Positions 46,826-55,149 are shown, counted from the stretch's first letter. The stretch is DNA of 64,000 bases from Chryseobacterium formosense (GCF_900116415.1 NZ_FPAP01000001.1:248001-312000); one strand, 5' to 3'. The notes: generated by a model not told the origin, from the letters alone. A program made the numbers and translations.

Positions 46826-46840
46826 GCAATATTGCGATAT
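46826..46840 (-). promoter_or_regulatory. Probable ArsR operator of the structural ars genes
   Basis: GCAATATTGCGATAT, embedded in a larger AT-rich inverted repeat (AATGCAATATTGCGATATTA), lies 70 bases upstream of the DUF6428 gene and differs by one base from the site before arsR. ArsR-type repressors bind such sites. Confidence 0.65.
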
Positions 46841-46859
46841 TAAAAGTTAAAAAAATGCA

Positions 46860-47186
46860 TCAACAGCATTTCTGATCGGTAACCGTATTGATAATTTTTG
46901 AAAAGTAATCTTTCAGGATCTCAAAAGTATTTTCATCGATGCAGTAGCACACCGAATTTCCTTCAATGCTGCCTTTTATCAAACCCGCGTTTTTCAATTC
47001 TTTCAAATGCTGCGATATAGTAGGTTGTGCCAAGGGTAATTCGCTGACGATGTCTCCCGTGATACACGTATTTACCTTGAGCAGGTATTCTATAATAGCA
47101 ACTCTGGCAGGGTGTCCCAATGCTTTTGCTATCACTGCTATTTTATTTTGTTGATCTGTAAAGTGATCCGTCTTTGTAGCTCCCAT
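46860..47186 (-). CDS. arsR: ArsR-family transcriptional repressor
   Basis: A 108-residue winged-helix repressor: AKALGHPARVAIIEYLLKVNTCITGDIVSELPLAQPTISQHLKELKNAGLI. It has a Cys next to the helix at NTCI and a tail QKCC, possible arsenite-sensing residues, but not the canonical C-V-C spacing. It is the first gene of the minus-strand cluster, separated from the structural genes by 100 bases that carry a second operator. Confidence 0.9.
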   Translation of the reverse strand: MGATKTDHFTDQQNKIAVIAKALGHPARVAIIEYLLKVNTCITGDIVSELPLAQPTISQHLKELKNAGLIKGSIEGNSVCYCIDENTFEILKDYFSKIINTVTDQKCC

Positions 47187-47193
47187 AATTATT

Positions 47194-47215
47194 TAATATT
47201 GCAATATTACGATAT
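47194..47215 (-). promoter_or_regulatory. Probable ArsR operator upstream of arsR
   Basis: A perfect 16-bp palindrome TAATATTGCAATATTA (47194-47209) extends into GCAATATTACGATAT (47201-47215), which matches the second operator in 14 of 15 bases. It lies 8 bases before the arsR start, consistent with autoregulation. Confidence 0.7.
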
Positions 47216-47295
47216 ATTTTATTGATAAGAAAAATTAATTGATGTAAAATCGAAAATTTATAAATTAATGTAAATTCGTAGCATATTTTCACATA

Positions 47296-47928
47296 ATGAA
47301 CCCAACTATATTTTCTTCCAAATTCAGTTCTTCTCCGCAATTAACTGATAAGCTTTATCAAAACGGTATCCTGAAAACATACCACGAAGGTGATATCATT
47401 CTGGATGAAAATGCTTCCATACGCTCGATACCGATTGTGATGAAAGGATTGTTAAAAGTCGTTCGGACGGAAGAAGACGGTCGCGAGATCTTACTCTATT
47501 ACATCAAAGCCGGTGAAAGCTGCATTATGTCATTTCTCGGGGGGATGCACAATGAAAAAAGCATTGTAAAGGCCGAAGTGGAGGAAGAATCCGAAATTCT
47601 TTTTTTACCCATGGATAAAGTTACATTATTCATCAAAGAATATCCGGAATGGCTGGATTATATTTTCAGGCTGTATCACAAGCGTTTTGAAGAATTGCTC
47701 GATATTATCAATGCGATTGCATTCAAAAAAGTAGATGAAAGATTACTCAATCTGCTCAATAAAAAATCAGAAATCTCCCAATCTAAAACCATCGTAATCA
47801 CTCACGAACAGCTTGCCAATGAACTTGGAACAGTTAGAGTAGTTGTATCCAGACTTCTGAAACAGCTGGAAGATTCCGGTAAACTAAAACTGGGTAGAAA
47901 CAAAATTATCCTTTCAGATTCTATCTAA
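47296..47928 (+). CDS. Crp/Fnr-family transcriptional regulator
   Basis: A 210-residue regulator: cyclic-nucleotide-binding-like beta roll (EGDIILDENASIRSIPIVMKGLLKVVRTEEDGREILLYYIKAGESCIMSF) and C-terminal winged helix-turn-helix (THEQLANELGTVRVVVSRLLKQLEDSG). No [4Fe-4S]-type N-terminal cysteines are present. It is divergent from arsR across 109 bases. A 23-bp site found right after its stop and again before the next transcription unit fits an operator bound by this protein. Confidence 0.9.
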   Translation: MNPTIFSSKFSSSPQLTDKLYQNGILKTYHEGDIILDENASIRSIPIVMKGLLKVVRTEEDGREILLYYIKAGESCIMSFLGGMHNEKSIVKAEVEEESEILFLPMDKVTLFIKEYPEWLDYIFRLYHKRFEELLDIINAIAFKKVDERLLNLLNKKSEISQSKTIVITHEQLANELGTVRVVVSRLLKQLEDSGKLKLGRNKIILSDSI

Positions 47929-47935
47929 ATTTCCC

Positions 47936-47958
47936 TATGTAACAAAAGTAGCTGTACA
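47936..47958 (+). promoter_or_regulatory. Repeated 23-bp operator candidate, copy 1
   Basis: The 23-base sequence has the form TGTA-N13-TACA (core TGTAACAAAAGTAGCTGTAC) and is identical to 48930-48952. A -7-like box CATTTTTG ends 24 bases downstream, and the TauE gene starts 42 bases downstream. A Crp/Fnr dimer is the obvious binder. Confidence 0.7.
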
Positions 47959-48000
47959 GCTTCACAGATATTTCCATTTTTGCTTCATAAAAGTTGAGGA

Positions 48001-48795
48001 ATGGAAATTTTCGGATATGTAGCATCGATTTTTATCGGTATTTCTTTAGGATTAATCGGCGGTGGCGGAAGTATTCTTACCGTTCCTGTTTTGGTTTATC
48101 TCTTCGGGATTGATGCTTTTCTGGCGACAGAATATTCACTTTTCATTGTCGGAGTCAGCAGTTTGGTTGGCTCGTTTTCGTACTTTAAAAAAGGATTGGT
48201 CGATTTCAAAACGGCATTTATTTTTGGCGTTCCATCCATCGTTTCCATTTTCCTTACCCGAAATTTTCTTCTTCCATTAATTCCTGATGAAGTCTTTAGA
48301 ATAGGGAATTTCATTGTGACTAAAGACATTTTTCTTCTGTTACTATTTGCAGGGTTAATGATTACCGCTTCTTATAAAATGATTCAGAAAAGTGTTGTTC
48401 TAAAATCTGAAACGATAAATTCAGAAAAAAACAATACACTTTTGGCGGCAGGTGAAGGTTCTGTAGTTGGTATTCTTACAAGTTTGGTAGGAGCAGGAGG
48501 CGGATTTATGATTATTCCTGCTTTGGTTAATCTTCTGAAAACGCCAATGAAAGTCGCCATAGGAACTTCTTTGGTCATCATTTCTTTAAATTCTCTGATC
48601 GGATTTTTTTCATCAATGAATCACGTTAAAATCGAATGGAATTTATTATCAACCATCACCGCAATTGCCATCGTTGGAATTATCATTGGTTCGCAATTAT
48701 CAAAGAAAATTGATGGCAAAAAACTGAAACCTGCATTTGGATGGTTTATTCTGGTGATGGGAATTTACATTATTATTAAAGAACTTTTCTTCTAA
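48001..48795 (+). CDS. TauE/SafE family sulfite exporter
   Basis: A 264-residue, eight-TM protein with paired repeats (GISLGLIGGGGSILTVPVLVYL and GILTSLVGAGGGFMIIPALVNL), typical of TSUP/TauE transporters that export sulfite or sulfonates. Its neighbourhood of persulfide dioxygenase and sulfur-import genes supports sulfite disposal. Confidence 0.9.
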   Translation: MEIFGYVASIFIGISLGLIGGGGSILTVPVLVYLFGIDAFLATEYSLFIVGVSSLVGSFSYFKKGLVDFKTAFIFGVPSIVSIFLTRNFLLPLIPDEVFRIGNFIVTKDIFLLLLFAGLMITASYKMIQKSVVLKSETINSEKNNTLLAAGEGSVVGILTSLVGAGGGFMIIPALVNLLKTPMKVAIGTSLVIISLNSLIGFFSSMNHVKIEWNLLSTITAIAIVGIIIGSQLSKKIDGKKLKPAFGWFILVMGIYIIIKELFF

Positions 48796-48803
48796 TATTA
48801 TTT

Positions 48804-48895
48804 GGGCAGCTTTATCCGCCTTCCACTCCCGCTTTTTTGCTCGTCGTTCCTCCTCATAAAAAGAGCTCCGTTCAAGTCGGGCTGCAATCATTCGG
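48804..48895. repeat. GC-rich intergenic repeat-like block
   Basis: About 90 bases markedly richer in G+C than flanks (CCGCCTTCCACTCCCGC, TCGTCGTTCCTCCTC, AGCTCCGTTCAAGTCGGG). I remember comparable sequences repeated between genes in Chryseobacterium-type genomes, but only one copy is visible here. No coding sense. Confidence 0.4.
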
Positions 48896-48929
48896 TGTTT
48901 CAAAATAGGAGATAATTAATTAAAACTCT

Positions 48930-48952
48930 TATGTAACAAAAGTAGCTGTACA
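48930..48952 (+). promoter_or_regulatory. Repeated 23-bp operator candidate, copy 2
   Basis: Identical to 47936-47958. A -7-like box GAAATTTG ends 24 bases downstream, the same distance as at copy 1, and the MBL-rhodanese gene starts 56 bases downstream. Conservation of both sequence and spacing in otherwise unrelated flanks argues for a functional activator site. Confidence 0.75.
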
Positions 48953-49008
48953 ACAGAATTCAAACCCGGAAATTTGTATCAAATTAAAATTAAATAAAAA
49001 ATATCAAA

Positions 49009-50421
49009 ATGCAAATAGAACAGATTTATACAGGATGTCTCGCTCAGGGAGCATACTACATCGTTTCTGAAGGTGAAGCGGCAATCATTGATCCTTTAAG
49101 AGAAACTCAACCTTACATTGACAGATTGGAAAAAGACAATGTAAAACTCAAATACATTTTTGAAACCCATTTTCACGCAGATTTTGTGAGTGGCCACGTT
49201 GATTTAAGTAAAAAAACAAGTGCACCAATCGTTTATGGCTCAACGGCAAACCCAGAATTTAATGCGATTATTGCCGAAGACAATCAGATTTTTGAAGTTG
49301 GGAAAATCAAAATCAAAGTTCTGCACACGCCGGGACATACAATGGAAAGCTCTTCTTTTTTATTAATCGATGAAAATGGTAAGGAAAAAGCACTTTTCAC
49401 TGGAGATACTTTGTTTCTCGGCGATGTCGGTCGTCCGGATCTGGCTCAGAAAGCAGCGAATATGACTCAGGAAGAACTGGCAGGACTGCTTTACGAGAGT
49501 TTATATCAAAAAATACTGCCTTTGAATGACGAAATTATCGTTTATCCTACGCACGGAGCGGGTTCTGCCTGCGGAAAAAATATGCAGAAAGAAACCGTTG
49601 ATTCGTTGGGAAATCAAAAGAAAACCAATTATGCACTGAACCAAAAAGATAAAGAAAGCTTTATAAAAGCCGTTACAGAAGGGCTTCTTCCTTCACCATC
49701 CTATTTCGGGATGAATGTAGCGATGAATAAAAAAGGCTACGACAGTTTTGATGAGGTTTTGTCAAAAGGTCTTCACGCTCTTTCTCCTGAAGAATTTGAG
49801 GACATGGCAGAACATTCAGGAGCTTTGATTTTGGATGTCAGAAATAATAATGATTTTGCGAAAGGTTTTGTTCCTCAATCGATTAATATCGGGTTAGACG
49901 GAGATTTTGCACCTTGGGTCGGAGCTCTGATTGTAGATGTAAAACAACCGATTTTATTAATTACCGATGAAAATAATGAGGAGGAAACGGTCACAAGACT
50001 CAGCAGAGTAGGGTTTGACAATGTTTTAGGTTTTCTAAAAGGTAGTTTTGAAGCCTGGAAAAACAGCGGAAAAGAAATTGACAAAGTTCATCGAATTTCT
50101 GCGATAGATTTTGAAAAGGAAATTGAAAATAAAGAGGTGAAAATTATTGATGTACGAAAAGAAAGTGAGTATGAAGCAGAACACGTCGATGAAGCCTATA
50201 ACAAACCTTTGGCTTACATCAATGAGTGGATTAACCATATTGAACCGACCGAACATTTTTATCTTCACTGTGCAGGTGGTTACCGAAGTATGATGGCAGC
50301 AAGCATTCTTCTGGCAAGAGGTTACAGAAATTTCACCGAAATTGAAGGGGGATTTAATGCAATCGCACAAAGTGATGTTCCCAAAAGTGATTTCGTTTGT
50401 CAAAGTAAAGTTTTGAAGTAA
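49009..50421 (+). CDS. Persulfide dioxygenase-rhodanese fusion (CstB-like)
   Basis: A 470-residue cytosolic enzyme. An ETHE1-type metallo-beta-lactamase domain (about 1-245) has HFHADFVSGH (54-63), HTPGHT (about 110-115), GDTLF and THGAG. Two rhodanese domains follow: about 262-355 lacking the catalytic Cys, and about 370-465 with Cys 421 in HCAGGYRS. This is the layout of staphylococcal CstB, which oxidises low-molecular-weight persulfides and yields thiosulfate and sulfite. The operator upstream suggests Crp/Fnr control. Confidence 0.88.
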   Translation: MQIEQIYTGCLAQGAYYIVSEGEAAIIDPLRETQPYIDRLEKDNVKLKYIFETHFHADFVSGHVDLSKKTSAPIVYGSTANPEFNAIIAEDNQIFEVGKIKIKVLHTPGHTMESSSFLLIDENGKEKALFTGDTLFLGDVGRPDLAQKAANMTQEELAGLLYESLYQKILPLNDEIIVYPTHGAGSACGKNMQKETVDSLGNQKKTNYALNQKDKESFIKAVTEGLLPSPSYFGMNVAMNKKGYDSFDEVLSKGLHALSPEEFEDMAEHSGALILDVRNNNDFAKGFVPQSINIGLDGDFAPWVGALIVDVKQPILLITDENNEEETVTRLSRVGFDNVLGFLKGSFEAWKNSGKEIDKVHRISAIDFEKEIENKEVKIIDVRKESEYEAEHVDEAYNKPLAYINEWINHIEPTEHFYLHCAGGYRSMMAASILLARGYRNFTEIEGGFNAIAQSDVPKSDFVCQSKVLK

Positions 50422-50444
50422 TTTTGAATTAAATAAGTAGATTA

Positions 50445-51008
50445 ATGTTAGATATCATAAAAGAACCTTGGCCGTGGTATATTGCAGGTCCGCTGATTGG
50501 TCTTACCGTTCCGGCTTTGCTGATTTTAGGCAATAAATCTTTCGGGATCAGTTCGTCATTGCGGCATATTTGCGCAGCTTGTATTCCGGCAAATGTGAGT
50601 TTTTTCAAATACGACTGGAAAAAAGAATCCTGGAATTTATTCTTTGTCCTCGGAATTTTCTTCGGAGGAATGATTGCCGCCAATTTCCTGATGAATCCCG
50701 GAGAAATTACAGTCAATCCAAACCTTAAAGCGGAACTGGCAACGTATGGAATCACAGATTACAGCAATCTTGTACCGACACAACTGATGAATTTTGAAAG
50801 TTTATTAACGTTAAAAGGATTCATTCTGATGGTTGTCGGCGGATTTCTCGTAGGATTCGGAACCCGATATGCAGGAGGTTGCACCAGCGGACACGCCATA
50901 ATGGGACTGTCAAATCTGCAATGGCCATCTTTAGTAGCAACGATTTGTTTTATGATCGGCGGTTTTTTAATGGCAAATGTGATTTTGCCAATTATTCTTT
51001 CACTTTAA
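50445..51008 (+). CDS. YeeE/YedE family sulfur transporter subunit 1
   Basis: A 187-residue membrane protein with conserved RYAGGCTSGHAIMGLS (about 142-157), the Cys-containing motif of YeeE/YedE (thiosulfate or sulfide uptake, PmpA type). N-terminal TMs include WYIAGPLIGLTVPALLI. It pairs with the next gene, 13 bases downstream, which supplies the second half. Confidence 0.87.
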   Translation: MLDIIKEPWPWYIAGPLIGLTVPALLILGNKSFGISSSLRHICAACIPANVSFFKYDWKKESWNLFFVLGIFFGGMIAANFLMNPGEITVNPNLKAELATYGITDYSNLVPTQLMNFESLLTLKGFILMVVGGFLVGFGTRYAGGCTSGHAIMGLSNLQWPSLVATICFMIGGFLMANVILPIILSL

Positions 51009-51021
51009 AATTGATTTAAAA

Positions 51022-51504
51022 ATGACAAAAGAAAAAGATATACGTCATCAAGATACCATTTGTACCAACGAAAGTCATCTTCGGCACAAATGGTATCACA
51101 ATTTGAAATACCTTTTGGTAGGAATTTTATTCGGAATCGTGTTTGTGAAAGCTGAAATTATCAGCTGGTTCAGAATTCAGGAAATGTTCCGTTTGCAGTC
51201 ATTTCATATGTACGGCGTGATTGGAAGCGCAGTTGTCACTGGGATGATTTCCGTTTGGATCATCAAGAAATTCAAAATAAAAACGATTTACGGAGAAAAA
51301 ATTTCAATTGCTCCTAAAACTTTTAACAAAGGGCAAATTTACGGAGGTTTAATCTTCGGGTTTGGTTGGGCCATTACAGGTGCTTGTCCGGGACCTTTAT
51401 TCGCACAAATCGGAACAGGAGCTTTTGCAGTTATTATTACTTTGGTGAGTGCTGTTCTCGGAACTTGGGTCTATGGATATTTCCGAGATAAGCTACCGCA
51501 TTGA
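51022..51504 (+). CDS. YeeE/YedE family sulfur transporter subunit 2 (DUF6691)
   Basis: A 160-residue membrane protein: GGLIFGFGWAITGACPGPLFAQIGTG (about 110-135) is the second-half YeeE/YedE motif with a conserved Cys. The N-terminal ~25 residues are hydrophilic with HxxC-like spacing (IRHQDTICTNESHLRHKWYHN), an extension not required by the family. Split YeeE pairs near a persulfide dioxygenase are typical. Confidence 0.85.
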   Translation: MTKEKDIRHQDTICTNESHLRHKWYHNLKYLLVGILFGIVFVKAEIISWFRIQEMFRLQSFHMYGVIGSAVVTGMISVWIIKKFKIKTIYGEKISIAPKTFNKGQIYGGLIFGFGWAITGACPGPLFAQIGTGAFAVIITLVSAVLGTWVYGYFRDKLPH

Positions 51505-51558
51505 TTTTTAGAATGCCACTTAAAGAATTGTAATATCATTAAGTGGGAAATTTTGTAA

Positions 51559-51795
51559 ATGAAATATTATAAAGTTCATAAATCATTTGTAGTTGCTCCA
51601 AAGCAGATTAATAGTGTTGAGGAAAACGTGAAAATGTCTCCCAATAATGCTAATGCTTGGGATAGTTTAGGTGAAGCTTATTTTATAAACGGCGATAAAG
51701 AAAATGCATTAAAATCATACCAAAAAGCTTTAGAGTTAGACCCGAATTCAGAAGCTACAAAATCAATGATACGAAAATTAGAAACCATTAAATAA
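51559..51795 (+). pseudogene. Chimeric fragment: LytTR end joined to a TPR tail
   Basis: A 78-residue frame. Its first ~20 residues (VHKSFVVAPKQINSVEENV) copy the LytTR end of the response regulator at 54140, and the DNA agrees at roughly 48 of 57 bases (51574 on versus 54704 on). The rest (SPNNANAWDSLGEAYFINGDKENALKSYQKALELDP) is one TPR repeat of the type found at the C-terminus of Bacteroidota hydrolases. So this is a recombination scar of two gene tails; expression is doubtful. Confidence 0.7.
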
Positions 51796-51813
51796 AAAAA
51801 TGGGTAATAGTTT

Positions 51814-51848
51814 AGTTTCCGTTGCGTGCTACGAATGCAACGGAAACT
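51814..51848. terminator. Long hairpin, likely terminator of flanking units
   Basis: A perfect 12-bp stem (AGTTTCCGTTGC with GCAACGGAAACT) with an 11-base loop lies between the chimeric fragment and the minus-strand membrane phosphoesterase unit. T runs are short on both sides, so termination may need other factors. Confidence 0.55.
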
Positions 51849-51852
51849 CATT

Positions 51853-51963
51853 TTAAGGTTTAACTGGTATAAGATAAATCAATGCCAATAGCAAAAACAC
51901 CTGCAATGCAAGCACAATTAGATTAAATAGGGCTTTTTGGTGATTTAATATAAAGAGGTTCAT
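51853..51963 (-). CDS. 36-residue single-TM peptide after the phosphoesterase
   Basis: An ATG at 51963, one base past the stop of the phosphoesterase gene, opens a 36-residue frame with a hydrophobic helix (LFNLIVLALQVFLLLALIYLI). It ends just before the hairpin at 51814-51848, where transcription from this strand should stop. Placement and topology make it plausible, but there is no sequence family. Confidence 0.4.
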   Translation of the reverse strand: MNLFILNHQKALFNLIVLALQVFLLLALIYLIPVKP

Positions 51964-51964
51964 T

Positions 51965-53137
51965 CTATATCTCTTTCTTTTCTCCATTATGCAAAACTCT
52001 GTAATATTTGTTTCCTTCAATCAACAGACCTTCTGATTTTTGGTTGGGAAGACTTTTAGAGTAATCTTTTGGGTGTTTCACATCAATTCCTATTACTTTT
52101 TCCTTGTATTTTCTACTGACTTTTGACTGTAGTGTATGCCCAACAACGATTGATTTTGCACTGAATTTATTTAATCCTCGTTCTACTTCTTCCTGAGTCA
52201 AATTATCTTTAAAATAGCCTCTGTACCATGCAATTCCTTTGTGAGAAGAAATTAACAATTGCTCCAAATTTTTCTGCGGATTCGGATAGTAAGGTTTATA
52301 ATAATTGCTGCGGATAATTTGATTGATTTCGTTCAAATTTGTTTTGTAACCTGCTAAATCTGGATGTATTCCGCCATGTGCAAAGAGAATTTCGTTAATT
52401 TTTTCAATTGAATTTTTGCTCGACATCCATCTTCCAAGAAATGAATTGGTACTATACAATTCGGTTTGTTGCTTTTTTAAAATACAAGCAACGTGATAAT
52501 ATTTGAGCGAAGTATTTTCAAAATTTCCCTGCATATTTTTCAATTCGTGGTTTCCCAAAATGTAATGAACATTTCCGCCTTTTTCTTTTGCGTCTTGCTC
52601 CAGTTTGTAAATAAACCAAAGCACTTGAGTAGTTGAAAAATCTCTATCTACAAAATCTCCCAGCAAAACAAGATGCCCATTTCCAAATGTCCAATTTAGC
52701 TTATTGTCAACGACTTTATTGGTAATCAAAAAATCACGAAAAGTTTTAAAACCGCTTTCAATATCAGAAATAGCTAAAATTTTAGAATTGTCGTTATACG
52801 TATTTTTAGGAATTTCGATTTTGTTATTTAAGGTAAATTCAAATCGTGTTGAATCTAATGGGAAATAGCAATAGGTTGATATTTTTGAATCCAAAGGATA
52901 CTCTTTTTGGTCTAAATAAAACCCATCATTCTGATTCCCCCTGATGTAATTTACACTAACAATGCTATCATTTTTAGTTAAAACATAAGGGCCGTCTTTG
53001 TCCCAATTCATCATTTCAGGATTTTCTGCATACCGAAAACTGGCTCCGTGATACAATCCGAATGAAACAGCAATAACTCCTATTACTACAAACGTGATAA
53101 TGATATGTTTTGCATATCTCAAAAATCTCTTTTTCAT
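51965..53137 (-). CDS. Membrane-anchored calcineurin-like phosphoesterase
   Basis: A 390-residue protein with an N-terminal TM anchor (about 10-30: HIIITFVVIGVIAVSFGLYHG). The phosphoesterase core (from about 118) has SDIES, GDFVDRD, LGNHEL, FAHGG and GHT motifs, the metal ligands of Ser/Thr-phosphatase-like enzymes. It faces the periplasm or cytosol depending on anchor direction; positive residues before the TM favour the periplasm. Substrate unknown. Confidence 0.83.
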   Translation of the reverse strand: MKKRFLRYAKHIIITFVVIGVIAVSFGLYHGASFRYAENPEMMNWDKDGPYVLTKNDSIVSVNYIRGNQNDGFYLDQKEYPLDSKISTYCYFPLDSTRFEFTLNNKIEIPKNTYNDNSKILAISDIESGFKTFRDFLITNKVVDNKLNWTFGNGHLVLLGDFVDRDFSTTQVLWFIYKLEQDAKEKGGNVHYILGNHELKNMQGNFENTSLKYYHVACILKKQQTELYSTNSFLGRWMSSKNSIEKINEILFAHGGIHPDLAGYKTNLNEINQIIRSNYYKPYYPNPQKNLEQLLISSHKGIAWYRGYFKDNLTQEEVERGLNKFSAKSIVVGHTLQSKVSRKYKEKVIGIDVKHPKDYSKSLPNQKSEGLLIEGNKYYRVLHNGEKKEI

Positions 53138-53336
53138 TTTTCGATTAATTTCTGTAAACCTATTAATGCCTGTTCCGTTTCTAAAACAATTGTGACAAAC
53201 AACTTCTGTAAATACATAAACAATATTTGCATAAGTTTAAAGTGTTTTCATCACTCATTTTCATCATTTCAAAATGCTTTGGCTGTCGTTTGTCAACACG
53301 CTTGCAGAGGCTTGTTTATAGTTGTAATATTGCAAT

Positions 53337-54143
53337 ATGATGGCTCTGAAAAGAAATATAAAATGGATTGTGATTACATTATTGGCAATAGCAGTTGTTC
53401 CTGTAATGATTACGGCTTATGAAGTAATCTTTACGGAAAACAAATCTGTCGTATTTTTAGGAAATTATCACCCGAAAGTTGCTATCATTGTAATTTGCTA
53501 CTACGTTTTGCTTTTTTGTTTGGGTGTAGTTTGGTTAGTTGGGGAAATTATTTTTATCACCAACCTGAAAAACGAAAGAATGAAAGCCGAATTGATGCTT
53601 TTGAAAAGCCAGGTCAGTCCGCATTTCTTTTTCAATACGCTCAATAATTTATATGGTTTGGTGGCAAAAGATCCCAAAAAAGCACAAGAATTGATTTTGA
53701 AACTTTCAGATATGATGCGTTACAGTATTTATGAAGGCGAAAAAGAAACAGTAAAGATTCAGGAGGAAATTGATTTTTTGAAAAACTATATCGAACTCCA
53801 CAAAATGCGTTACCATAAACTGATAAGCGTTGATTTTTATTGTAATATTGATAAAAATCTAAAAGTTGCTCCCTTGTTGTTTATCATACTTTTAGAAAAT
53901 GCCTTCAAACATGGAGTCGAAAATTTGAGAGAGAATGCTTTTATTAAAATGAGTTTGACCACTTCTAAAAACGAAATCTGTTTTACCATTGAAAACAATT
54001 TTGAAAAAACTGAAAATCAATTCGGAATTGGCTTAAAAAACCTGAAAAGAAGATTAGAATTAATTTATCCCAATCAGCATGAATTGACTTTTTCGGTAAA
54101 TGAAAATATTTATAAAGCTCAACTAATTTTAAAACAATTATGA
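53337..54143 (+). CDS. LytS-type sensor histidine kinase
   Basis: A 268-residue His_kinase family (LytS/YehU-like) protein: two TMs near 10-30 and 48-76, then LLKSQVSPHFFFNTLNNLYGLV with His 96, and a short HATPase_c (ILLENAFKHGVE, FGIGLKNLKRRLELIY). The following LytTR gene overlaps by 4 bases (ATGA). The start codon sits on the TAATATTGCAATAT palindrome described under findings. Signal unknown. Confidence 0.88.
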   Translation: MMALKRNIKWIVITLLAIAVVPVMITAYEVIFTENKSVVFLGNYHPKVAIIVICYYVLLFCLGVVWLVGEIIFITNLKNERMKAELMLLKSQVSPHFFFNTLNNLYGLVAKDPKKAQELILKLSDMMRYSIYEGEKETVKIQEEIDFLKNYIELHKMRYHKLISVDFYCNIDKNLKVAPLLFIILLENAFKHGVENLRENAFIKMSLTTSKNEICFTIENNFEKTENQFGIGLKNLKRRLELIYPNQHELTFSVNENIYKAQLILKQL

Positions 54144-54832
54144 TAAGCTATTTAATCATCGATGATGAACATATTGCCCACGATATCATTAAGGGATATT
54201 GCGATTTGATACCAAATATGCAGTTGATGAAAAACTGTTATGATGCATTGGAAGCCTTTGAATACCTGAACAAAAATGAAGTGGATTTAATTTTTTTGGA
54301 TTTGAATATGCCTGTTTTAAAAGGTTTTGAATTTCTGAAAACCTTGCAAAACCCACCCAAGGTAATCGTAACAACTGCTTATCAGGAATTCGCTCTGGAA
54401 GGATATGAACACAATATTTCGGATTACCTGCTAAAACCTTTTGGTTTTGAACGGTTTTTAAAAGCTGTAAATAAAGCGATTAGTTCAGCAGGTCAAAAGA
54501 CTGTTCCTTCTGAAAAAAATAACGTTCCAAACCGGATCTTTGTTCAAAGCAATAAAAAGCACATTCAACTGGAAACAGAAAATATTTTATACATCGAAGC
54601 AACGGGCAACTACACCAAAATAATAACCACGACGGAAACCATTACCATTCGTGAAAAATTTTCTGCTTTTTTAGAGCAATTGCCTAAAAACGATTTTGTG
54701 CAAGTTCATAAATCATTTGCCATTGCTCCGAAGCAGATTAAAAGTGTTGAAGGAAACATTATATTTATTTCGAATTACCAAATTCCGATTGGCAAAATTT
54801 ATAAGATGAATATTGTAAAATTTTTAAAGTAG
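54140..54832 (+). CDS. LytTR response regulator
   Basis: A 230-residue regulator with receiver domain (IDDE 7-10, phosphoacceptor Asp 54 in FLDLNMP) and C-terminal LytTR DNA-binding domain (about 130-228, FVQSNKKHIQLETENILYIEATGNYTKI ... VQVHKSFAIAPKQIKSVE). Cognate partner of the LytS kinase. Its last third was copied into the chimeric ORF at 51559. Confidence 0.9.
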   Translation: MISYLIIDDEHIAHDIIKGYCDLIPNMQLMKNCYDALEAFEYLNKNEVDLIFLDLNMPVLKGFEFLKTLQNPPKVIVTTAYQEFALEGYEHNISDYLLKPFGFERFLKAVNKAISSAGQKTVPSEKNNVPNRIFVQSNKKHIQLETENILYIEATGNYTKIITTTETITIREKFSAFLEQLPKNDFVQVHKSFAIAPKQIKSVEGNIIFISNYQIPIGKIYKMNIVKFLK

Positions 54833-55117
54833 TTTATCTGTTACATCCTTGATCTCGCCACTTTAAGTCAACAAAACCAAATGAGGCAATAATTATTATT
54901 GGAATTGCTATATTTAGGATCAAAAAGTTATAATAAACCAAAAGAGAAAAAATACTAGAACCTTAATGGGACTCCAAACCACTCAATACCGATGAAATCT
55001 TTGAGAGCGCTTTTAGGCTATCTATTTCATATAGACTTAGTCTTTCGTATTTTGAAAAATCAAACCATAAAAAATCAGGCTGTAAGAGTTTGATGTAGAA
55101 TTTTTTATGAGCAAAAA
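54833..55117. other. Intergenic region, no gene seen
   Basis: First part of a 650-base gap. No credible ORF. The next part holds the hairpin and conserved block of element copy B. Confidence 0.4.
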
Positions 55118-55148
55118 AATGAGACAACTATTTGATAGTTGCCTCATT
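55113..55148 (-). terminator. Intrinsic terminator on the minus strand (element copy B)
   Basis: Stem of 14 bp with a 3-base loop: minus-strand RNA pairs AATGAGGCAACTAT with ATAGTTGTCTCATT (one G-U), followed by T7. On the plus strand the same pair would be an A-C mismatch and there is no T run, so transcription runs on the minus strand. No minus-strand gene is upstream. Confidence 0.75.
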
Positions 55149-55149
55149 A

